From positions 117,479,624 to 117,543,623 of the forward strand of contig CM035807.1 in the NCBI GenBank assembly GCA_020466095.1: 64,000 nucleotides of DNA, read 5' to 3'. The notes under the pieces were generated by a model, which saw only the letters and a list, made by a program, of their open reading frames with translations, had not been told where the DNA came from and did no database searches. The stretch is from Chlorops oryzae (Eukaryota > Arthropoda > Insecta > Diptera > Chloropidae). The position numbers were made by a program, and so were the translations under genes. Position 1 is the stretch's first letter. Every line of letters begins with the position of its first letter. Positions 47,198 through 59,100 of the stretch are shown piece after piece.

Positions 47198-50100
47198 ATG
47201 CACTCCAACAATAGGGGCTTTCGCCACATTAACGATAATGATTTTATGTACACAAACGCAGTTCTAATGGATAATGGATATCCTGAGCAAATGCAACGTG
47301 ACAGCAAGAAACAAATCTTTCCGGAGACAGCGATTTATAACAGAAGTAAAAACACCAATGCCTCTGACGTTTCATATTCGCATAGTATGTTCCAATGGCC
47401 GAGCGATGTTTCAAAGAGTGTCTTTGAAATAGAAACGCGCCAGACAGTACCGAAGCAAACTGGTCAGCTATTCCCATTTGTGCACATGCGTTCCGAAAAT
47501 AAGAGCATTAATGCGATAAGATCTCAACAAATCAATCAACGTACAATAAGTAAAAATGCCAATAATAATAATGAAATCGATGATGGTGCAATTCAACAGG
47601 TTTTTCCAATGGACGTTCAATATACGGCACTGTCTCCATCCAGTCCGCCAAAAGAAGTTAAAAGTCAAAAATCGTAATTGAAAATCCCGAAAATTTTGCC
47701 ACTTTTAAGAACACAAAATTCATTTTTACTTTCCCCACACAGTTATCCCAGCACATAAGAACATTTTTTGAATTGCTTAAACGAATCGCAGTCACCGCCA
47801 TGTGACGTATTTAAATACTTCCGTGTTCCAGAAAACGATTGCAATTGAAATATGAATGAAATTAAACGTGCAATTAACCAAACCATATTTTATAAGAATG
47901 AAAAAGGTGATTTATTGAATTCAAAGACAATCGATTTATGGATCATTATCATCAAAATAGAAACCGTATCGGGCTTAAAAAATAGTTTTCATACTTGCAA
48001 AAAAAAAAAATTTCGGCGTCGCGAAATATAAGAATGATTTAATTACTTAAAAACTTTTTTAAGGGTCGGTTTCACCAATCTATTTAAACAAAATTTAAAC
48101 GAAAGGGACTGTCAAATTTTATATAAAAAAGGATAATTTTTATTTAAGTTTCATTTAAAATCGATCGTGAAACTGCCGGTAAATGGATAAAACTAAAAAC
48201 GAGATTGTAATGAAATAAAAAACGGCGATTTTTGTCTCCAGATTCATTTAATTGTTTGTTGAATATGTTTTAATACATAGTTGAAACTGTTCTTTTGTTC
48301 GTTTTCAGAGAAATAATAATTTGAAATTTCAGGGAGCTATGTTTAATTCCACAAATAAACCGCTTCGATGTGTTTTACGATTGAATGAAAATAGCAACTT
48401 AAAGACAAAATCTGTGTTCTATTTCATTCACAGTTTTGAGAAAACTGGTAATATCCACCAGTCGCACTCCAGTGACCGTAAACTTTGCTTGTTTCCTTTA
48501 TTTTGATAAATACTTTTGGATACGAATACGGAAAAAGTACGAAACCGATTTTAAAAAGGCCCGTTTATTTCCGTTAAAGTTCTTTTCACGACATCCTTTC
48601 GAATTATCGAAATTTTCAAACAAAAACCTTACCGCGAACTCTGACAAACGGACATAAGATTAAAAGCCGGACTTTTAAAGTCTGATTAGATCTCTGGTTT
48701 ATTTACCAGTCTGTTCAAAACATTTTCGGGTTAGGTTAACAAACCGTAGGTCAATCAACAATTTCAATATATTTCCAGTGTGTTTGTCCAAAATCAAAAC
48801 AGTTTTTTTTTTTTTTGGTAAAAATACTTTGATTTTGGCATCTTAATTACTTTCACTTCTCAGCGAAGCTAAGGAAAATGATACTCGCCGAGCTATGACA
48901 GAAACGGTCGCTTGACTATAACGGAAAAATCACCAACCGATATTTGCAAGTGTTAATTTACAAAATTTCAACTGCCCGAGAAGTTTGTTTTGTTGAAATG
49001 AACCAACAAGACCGACCCTTAAAACGAGTTTTTTCTTTAACTTTATTTAAAACTAAGATTTTTTCGTTGAATTAACAGTCAACGATAAGACAAAATTTCA
49101 TGCTTTGGAAAATAACCGATTTAAAATGAAATGCTATCAGAAAAAATGTGCTATTTGAACGAAAACAAGTTTTAAAAAATATATCTGGCAAATTTTGCGT
49201 GTGCTGCATTTCATGTGCCTTCCTTTTTGGCGTTTATGTTATACCAACGAAACGTAATTTTTTAAATTAAATTATATTCTGGGATCATCGCCTCATCCAA
49301 ACAAAAGACACTCTACCCACAACAGTCATCCAGATACTTTTAAATTAAAAAAAAAAACAAAATTTTTGTTCTTGTTTAAAGACCTTACACATATTTTCTA
49401 CATAATTTTCTATATAATTTACCCACGTTACTGTTTTCTTTTTTATTTAGACAAAAATCCCAGAGCTTTCCAGTTGAACAACACTACGAATACTATTACT
49501 CTTACTTTTACAACCGACAGCCAAATCAGCAGGAGCGTAAAGTACGTAAGTTGCCCGATCCAAGGGCCATGGCTACAGCAAAAAAATATTCTGAAGATCA
49601 TCTTGTTGGAAAACATCATCTAATAAAAAATCAAGAAACAAATGTACTGCGAGAAAAGATAAATAATAACAATGTAATAGTCTGTGATGATGATGCGTGG
49701 CGGTTATACGAAGATGGCGATAGCAAACATACGAATGGAGAATTCGTGGATGTAAAAGACGACTTGCCCGCGGCTATAAGTGATACAATGCATTATAATA
49801 TAGCCAATCCGCGAACACATTTCGATGCGCATGGTAACGGTAATGTTAATCCAAGAATTCATAGATATGAAAAAAATAAAGTTTCTGCGCGTAATAATCA
49901 AGGAATGGAGGCAACCACCGACATATCAAATCCAAGACAAGCAAGACTTCCATTGACACCTCCGTCTAGTCACCTAAAAAATTGTAAGTGGTTAAAAACA
50001 TAATTTATGTATTAATTCAGAGATTTTTTTCATTGATATTAAACACTATTTTCATGAAGTTTATTGTTTATTTTGAATTCAGTCTAAGTCCATTTATCAT

Positions 50101-53100
50101 GAAAATTTAAAAAGGGAAATTCCATTTGGACGGTAACACCCGTCACACTCACTTTTCAGGTTTATAATATAAAAAAAAAATAAAAAAAGTGTGATTCTCA
50201 AGAATTTAAAATTTTGAAAACGTTTAACCACAGTAAAGCACTGAAATAACATAAGTTCTGCTCAGAATGGCTGTGACTTTTGTAACCTGTAGTGCAGTTT
50301 TACGTGGAATTGCCCAAAAACATAATTTACTATTATGCTAAAATTATCTAAATGATATATTTTTTAAATCGACTTAAATCACATTCAAAATAAACGATCT
50401 GCTGTTAATGTTATCTTAACACATTTCCCAGCTGAAACTGCCGCGAAAAAATCACCATCACCCCGTCCTCGTGTACTTCTTTACAATCAAAGTCCACGGC
50501 TAGGGCGTTCGACCGCGCATACAGGAGTACGCTTGCAAGAATGGCGTCGGACGCATCTTATGAAATCACCATCCTTGAGTGCGTCAAATAAGATAAAGAA
50601 ACGGTATTTAAGTGGATTGGTCCAAACAAATAGAGCGATCAATACCGATTGCTATGTGAGAAGTGAGGTTCGTTCATCGTCGCCAGTGACCGTCGGGCGA
50701 ACCTTTACTTTGGGCACAAAGCCTCAAGTCGATGTTGAAGTTTCTTCCGACGACGACGACGATGGGGATGACGATTTTGATAATGGTAAATGTTGTAATC
50801 CAAAGTGAAAACAAATCGCTTACACTTTCTTTTGTCTTTTTTTGGTTTTGGCTTAGTGTCTGACCTAGGAAGTGATATATCCGCCAGCTCTTCCGATGAA
50901 GATGGTTACCGAATATATGCATACAAGCAAAGTCACGCAATGGGAAAAAATTATAGCGCTTTTAGCTCATTATCGCCTTCTATAACATCAGAGACGTCCG
51001 AAACTATCATAAAAAATCCACAATCTTTACTTGCTCCAAGCCTCTTTCCAAACGTTCCACCATATCTTTCGTTTTCTTCGAATACATGTAAAGGACCAAG
51101 TGTACCCCCAGAACTATACCGAATTCTGAAGTGGAGGATGAGCAACGTTATGCCAAAAGTTGTACGCCATATTCTGTCAAACAGCGGAATGCGATTATTG
51201 AAAAGTAGGTGTCACATTTGAATCTTCGCTTTTGAATAATTTTTTCTTTTAAAATTTTTTCTGAGTTTAAAAAACCAAATATGATTATTCATATATATTT
51301 TGAATTACAGAAACCAACGATTGGATGGGAGTTTGGGGAAAGCATTTAAAATCTCCTTGTTTTAGAACGATCCGTCCTTATCAAAAGATAAATCACCTGC
51401 CCGGCTCGTTCAAAATAGGTCGCAAAGATTCCCTGTGGAGAAGCTTGCTTAAGCATTCCCTAAAACATGGGAAAAAGGACTTTGGATTTATGCCCAAGTG
51501 AGAATTGAATGCAATACCGAGATATATAAATCATACTAGAAAGTATTTTTCAGGACATACATTATACCTCATGACTTAAGTGCCCTGCGGAAAGCGTGGC
51601 CGAAATATGCTTCAAGAAACGTCAAATGGATAATTAAGCCTCCGGCGAGTGCCCGTGGAGCGGGTATAAGGGTTGTTAGTAAGTGGGCACAAATACCAAA
51701 AAGGCGGCCGTTAATAGTCCAAAAGTAAGAATAAAACGGTTTGTGCGTATAAACTTATGCATCAGTGCCAATTAATTTTCCTCTTAAATGGCTAAATTTT
51801 ATTTTTAAATTTAATTCATTCCAAAGAAAAATAATCATGGTATTTCTCATATCATGATATTTGCTATGAGGAAAAAATTTACACTTCTGAAAATGAGGTA
51901 ACTCAGTTGGGCAGCCATAGTTAGGTAGCCAGAGTTTGGCAGCCAGAGTTAGGTAGCCACTATGATATTCTAAGCTGACTCGTATGGTTTGAAAAAAGAG
52001 AGGCTACAGGTCGTAGCTTTTTTTATATTTACAAAAATCATATAAATTCAAAGCTGGCTAACAAAAAGCAAAAAATCCAGTTTGATACGACTGCTTGTGC
52101 GCTTCAAAATAACAGTTTTCATTAATTTTATCGTTTTTTTTTTGTAATTTCCGTACCAGAAATACGTAAAAACTGTAAAGAATTTTTTATTTTAGTTTTC
52201 TTAAGGAAACACGTCAAAAATTAAAATTAAATGGGTGCATTCAGCAACTGTTGAATGGGCGAATATTCCCAATTGTTCTTTTTACTGAACGCTATGCTCA
52301 CTTCACTGAAGAGTATCTCGTAATATGTATTAAGTACATGAAGTCATCACTCACAACATGAATTGGAGAAGCATTTCTTGTTTTCGATTCATTTTATTTT
52401 TTGAATCAACTGTATTTCTTCAACAAGTTGTGCAAAAGTAGCTATATAAACCCCGCTATTAAAAATGGAGTCTGCTCATTTAAGATGTTACGAACGCTCA
52501 GTAAGTAGGGCACCGTTCGGCCGAATTTTACTCAACAAATGAACATGAGTTGCGTCTACTGAATGCACCCAGTGTCTAAGCTTACCATGGCAGAATACAA
52601 ACGGGTAAATTAAACAATAAAATAACAAATTGTAACTGAGCAATTTGACTTCAAATGACCCTACAGGTCACAACCCGTCACAGCCTTTTTATGGGCATTC
52701 TGAGCAGAAATATGTTCTTTCATTGCCTTAATTTATTTAACAGAAGAGTATGATTCCGAAAAGTGGATTTGTTTGCATATGCCAAAGTCAGTTATTCAAA
52801 ATTTCTTGATATAAAATCTATTTTAAAATCTGCTTGATAATTTCTTTTATTTATTTTAGGTATATTGAACGTCCTCTCTTAATTAATGGAAGTAAATTTG
52901 ATCTTCGTCTGTATGTTCTTGTTACTTCGATGAATCCATTAAGGGTTTATCTTTACCATAATGGCCTTGCTAGATTCGCATCTGGTAAAACTATATTTAT
53001 GCGCATTCTACATCTAAATTTGAATCTTAATTTTCTTTATGTTTTGCGTTTAGTGAAGTACAGTGATAGAACAGACACGCTTCATGATCGGTGTATGCAT

Positions 53101-56100
53101 TTGACCAATTATAGTATAAATAAGCTCTCATCGAACTATGCCAAAAACGAAGACGTCAATGCCTGCCATGGTCATAAATGGACAATTAAGTCATTATGGA
53201 ATTATTTAGCGAGTCGTGGTGTCCACACGGATTTCCTTTGGGACGCACTTCGTGCGCTGGTACTTCGCACTCTTCTCGTTGGGGAATCATCTATTAATAA
53301 TATGATAAGAGCGAACGTTGAATCAAAATACAGTGTGTACGAACTTTTTGGATTTGATATTTTGCTCGACTCCGATTTGATACCGTGGTTGTTAGAAGTC
53401 AATATATCGCCTTCGCTGCATTCTGAATTGCCGCTTGATGCTCACGTTAAAGCACCACTAGTTCAAGCAGTGTTGAACACTGCTCTTTATAATGTAATAT
53501 ATAAATCGCACACCCTAATCAAAAGGCCCACAACTTAAGGCCCGTATTTTGTATGCCTCAGGATTTTCCATGCGGGATCAAAAAGCTTTGCCATAAATCC
53601 TTGAATTTATTCTTTTAACTGGTTTATCTTGTGAGTCTGAAGATATTTTAGATCATTTTTAGAAAATACCGAATTTTGAGTTTTCAAACTTTTGATGGGG
53701 GTGTGCGATACACACAAACACATACATGTATAAATGAAATTGTCATCCTAACTTTGCATTGAAATCAATTATCTTCAACAGATACCTCCAAAGCTCTCGA
53801 TGGAAAGACAAAGAGAAATAGCTGAAAAAATGTCATACCATATGAACGGTCCTATTACTTTTGATAAACGCATGTACATAAATTACTTGTCGCGCGTCGA
53901 AAAGGTGAAGCACAACACATTTACCCGCAAAGCACTTGAAGATAGGCAGGAAGTAAGTTTCTTAATAAAAGGGGAACGTATTGTAATATACGCTCCTTGA
54001 ATTAGTTGAATAAATAGTAAATTAAAAAAAAAAAAAAAATATTCGAAAGGGGAGAAATTGTGATTCAATTTTTAAATTGTCACATTAATTACATTTTCCG
54101 GCAAATTTTTTTTTTCATGGCACAATTCATCTCTGAGTCGATTGCAGTAAATAATTAATTATATTTTTATATTTTACACCTCTTAGTATTTGGATTCTAT
54201 TTTGGAACAATTAACACCAGATGATGTTAGATGTCTTATTGTTGCTGAGGATGAATTAGCAAGATGCGCACCCTTGGAGCGTATTTTCCCTACGAAAGAT
54301 TCTTACAAATACCTGAAATACTATGACACGCCGCGATATTACAATCGGCTGTTAGATGCTTGGGAAACACGTTATTACCATGATCGAAAAGTGGGAATCG
54401 GCGTTTTGACGGCGTTTTGCATGAACCGTTATCATTTACAAGTTCCACAAGCTCCAGTTAAAAAGGTAAGCAAATATATATATAAAACATGTTTTAATCT
54501 AAATATAGTCTAGTAAACTTAGTTAAACTATTTTGCTATTTTTAAGCATAAGGATAACCTCGGAAAATTCAAGACTTTCAAAATTGCGCTACATGATTCA
54601 GTTGATTTTTAAAGAATTATAATATTATAGAAGTCTCAATATTCTTTTAGCATTACGTCCGAATAATGAAATGGTCCGTTTTTCGCATTGCCGAGTGGAA
54701 CTATTTATGTAACGCAATCTACTTTTCTCTATGAAATGGTTTTCAATAATGTGAATAGCATGAACTTATTGAGAATGATCTACATTCCCATCATCCGCGG
54801 AACTGAAATGCGTTAGACTTACAATCAATTGTTTCATCAATATGCTAAATGCTCCAAATGTTTCTTTAAAAGTGGCAAAGATTGCCATTATATTTCAATA
54901 AGTCAAGTGCAGAAGTATTTTTTTAAGATGAAACACTCACTCATTCACTGGCCTTACAATCGTAATTAGCTCTTAAATCTGAAAAATTTTTAAATAATCT
55001 TACTTTATAATTGGAGGGATGTTGGCGTGCAATTCGGTCTCTATATTGGCGATGCCGAGCCTTTCATTATAGTAAGTTTGATAATAAAACAAGACCTGTT
55101 GCTACGAATCTTGATAAATATATTAGTAAGCAATTGAAAAACAATTAAAATTTAGTTTTATAACGTAAATTGGGTGTCCTGGTAATTCATGTTGATAGAC
55201 AAGCTTTACATATAATTTACTTAACGATTGTCTTAAATCGTTTTGTCCTTATAACTCCAATAACGATATCAGAATAAATTTTTAGTATATGTTCTTCGAT
55301 TATTTGGAAACAATTATATTAAAGTGAAAACGATTTATTACCCAGTGGGAAAAATCTGAATTTTTCTACAGAAACTGCATGCGAAGAGCACAGCGATGTC
55401 ATTGAAAATTCAGGCATTACCGATTTCGCTTACCACGTAGTGCAGAAATTCAGTTTTCAGATAATTTATCTATAGCCGAACGTTTACCACACGGCGTTAG
55501 CAAAAGCATAGGGCTTATTTTATGCATTGATATGTAAGCAAATCTATCTAAACAAAAAAACTTTTTCAGTCTGAAGTTTTCGCTTACAAGATAAGGGAAA
55601 TCGGTAAGGCATTACCTATTGCAACAAATCCTCCATTACTTTATCATGCAATAAATCATTCTTTCAATATTTCATGACGAAATATTGAACGAAAAATTTC
55701 AGGGCTTACCGTTTTTCCCGCTGGGTAATTTTAAGAGAAACAAGAGAAAAAATTCTAGCAGAATCACATAAAATCAAGAAGCAACGGCTTCGTAATGCGT
55801 AGAAAAAAAAAATCCGTGAGTTTTTCTTATCCAACAACTTTTGAAGCCAACTGTACGTACAGTTTGTTAATGAAGTCTTTTTTATGTAATGGTTATTCAT
55901 AGGAAAGGTGGGATTTCATCAAAGTCGACTTTTTACTTTTGCTTGCGAAGCAAAAAAAAATTATGAAAAGATTTCCTTGATATTACAGTATATTAGGGTG
56001 TTTCAGACGTGGAAAAAGTGTTGAATTTCGAAGAAGACGGCGGGATCTCAAACAAAAGATGATGTAAATCGAAAAATTTGGGCATTATTTAAAACTTTTT

Positions 56101-59100
56101 GATTCGGGGCTTAGAGGTCCCTCACAGAACTTGAATATCGTCAAAATACGCCTTAATGAGAGCTACAAAATTTTCTAGTTTTGGTAAATTTAGAATTTCC
56201 AATTTGACAGTTTTTCAACTTTCTCCTGTATACTTTTAGGGACAGAAAGCACGAAAATTGATTCCAATTAGTGGGTTTTCCGGGAAGATTTCGATATTTT
56301 ACCTATCAATTGATTCATATTATATTTACACGATTCGAAAACATTTATTTACGTATAAATATATTTTTGTAAATGACTGAAAATTTGTCTTATTGAACAA
56401 AATTTGAAATTCTCGCTTGAATGCATTTGAGCGACCCCTAAACATCATCTAAAAAATTTTTAATTGAGTAATATCTAAATGGAAGCAAGCTATGTTTTAA
56501 AAATTGGAAATTTAATTTTTTTAAATAATAGTGGAGGGAATAAAGAACACAGCGTTCCTGAGTTGTTTTTGTGTCAAAAGAAAAACCAGTTAATCTCCCT
56601 CTGGGGCACCCTTAGTTGTTTTTAAGAATTTTTGTTGTTAACTGTATTTTTAGAGGTGTTTTTCGAGAAGTCTTAGTAAGAATTCTTTGAAATCCGGAAT
56701 TCTTGGATTCAATAAAAAGTATACATAATAGTAATAGAATAAAAAGACATATTATGAAAAAGTAATACTTAGTTGAATTTCAGTTTATGTAGTAATTCTT
56801 GCTGTTTGTGATGCATCAATAAAAGGTTTTTATTTATTAGCCCTTGGTCCGCTTTTCTTGATATTAATTTGGGATTTCACACAAGGGACATCTTATTTGC
56901 TTTATACTGGCTGGCTATTATATTTATTCATCAGAATAAAAACCAGAATGAAGTATAACTGAACTTTAACGTTTTATACTCCACTAGTTTCCAAACGGTA
57001 TTTGCAGGAAAGCAACTAACAAAGTATTTTCTGATTTCTATGTTTTAATAAGACGATTTGGATTTCTGATCAACAAAAAGTTTCTTTAAATATATTAAAA
57101 ATTGGACTAGTTCTGAGAGCGTCAAAAATATTTAATGTGCAATCATGCGATAAAGAGGATCATGATTTCTTTTATAAGGATGTAAGATTTTCATCATCAT
57201 GTCCGACTTACAAAGAAAATTCAAATTAGGGCACTTTGTAATATAAATCAAAAGTTAACACTTAGACGAATAAAATTAGCTTGGTCGGCGTGAATTTAAT
57301 TGGCCGGAAATATTTTAAATAAATTAAATATTAGGGGTATTCACAAAGGCGTGTTAAAAACTTTTTATTTTATTTTTTTTTGTATCTTGCACAACTTTTT
57401 AAGCAAATAAAATTTTCCGATTTCCCGACTTTAATATTTTCCGACGCCTTTGTGAATACTAAGAGACCTCATGCAACGATTTACACCTGTAACTGAGTGA
57501 AGTTCGTAAAACTGTCAAATTTTGTATGCAATTTTGACAGTTTTACTTACTTCGCTCAGTTTACACGGTGTAAATGCGTTGCATGAGGACCCATACTATT
57601 TAATTTCCTGTAATGTTTTTCCCTCATTTCGGAGTTTGATCAAATTAAGCGTGTGTGGCGCGGTTGTCACACCGATCAAAAGTATCTGAATTTTTTCATA
57701 AACCAACGATCGGTTGGCACGTGAGTGGCGAGGTGTGTGGATTTTCACATATTTGATTTGTTGGTTCGTTTTTTACGCACAAGTGGCTATCGTATAATCC
57801 CCTTATTTTGATAGCATGTTTACCGCGCGACGACGACAGCGAAATGTGGTACGGATCGGTGTGACGTGTGCGGACAACGTACTTTATACCAATCGTTTCG
57901 ATCGGTATAACGTGAGTGGCCATCGTAAGCGACATGATTATGGATAATTTTTTTAAATCGAAATGTTTAGGTCGTTGTTTTTTTTTTTTTTGGCTAAGTT
58001 CACAAAATTCTAGAGCTGTGAAGTTGACCATTATAATTTTAGAATAAAAACTATTTCTACGAAATACCTAGACTCTATTCGAAAGTTTTACAAAAACATT
58101 CGACTGTTAAATTTGATTTTTGTCGTTTATATCTTTTTTGCGGTTAAGGCTGGATATGTTCTATAATTTTCAGCATGGATTCCGAAGATAAGATTCAATG
58201 GAATATTTTCTGAAAATTATTTTTACACACCAACTTGCACTTGAATTTGGAGTCTCAAAAATTTATTTAATGTTCTCAAATAGGTCCATTGGTACAAATT
58301 TTTTTTATCGCAAGGCTGTTCCTTGGTATCTACTCAGTGGTTAAAATCAGTCTAAATCGGTTACAGTTCTTGCAATTAAGATTTATTTGGCCTGGCACCT
58401 GAAGCTTTAAATTGGAAATACTTTTCATAATTAAGCAATTCACAAGGTCTTCTCAAATCCCTTCTAAATTTATCCCCAGCTAAAATGAGTATGTGTTTAT
58501 AGCTAAAAAATAGTCATTTAAGCAGGGGATAGATTTAAAAGGGACTTGAGAAGACGTTGTGAATTGCCTAATTACACTGTGCTCGAATTGGAAACTTTTT
58601 ATTCAACAAGGGTAGTCCTAGTGGGTAATCCTTATTCGACTACGCTAATTCCAATGGGGCTAGTCATTTTCCGAAGTTAGTGGCCATTTTCGAGATATCG
58701 AATCCTGAAGTTGTAGATACCAGGAAAAAAAAAAAAATTTCAACTTTTTTTGAATGTAAATCACAGTAAATCGAACGCATGAGCATTAAATCAACAAAAA
58801 TACGTAAAATAGAAACATATTCGGAAAAAACCTTTATCTATAAATGGCGTAAGGTGCTTTCCATTAATTATATAAGATTTTTATTTCTGTTTTTTCTTTC
58901 GTGTCTTAAATCTTTGCGCAAACAGTTCGGTTATAAAAAGCGAGAGAGATAGCGCAAAGACTTAAGACGCGAACGTGAAAACAGTAATAAAAATCTTATG
59001 TATTTAATGGACAGCACCTTACTCTATTTAAAGATAAAAAAGCAAAACTCAAAGTCCGTTAAGAATATTTTAAAGAAGGGTTTAAAAGTCGAGAAAAACA

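Noticed and set aside
57696..58031. 111-codon minus-strand frame
   Set aside because: No motif, no splicing context, and it starts next to a run of hairpin elements inside the TTLL4 intron.
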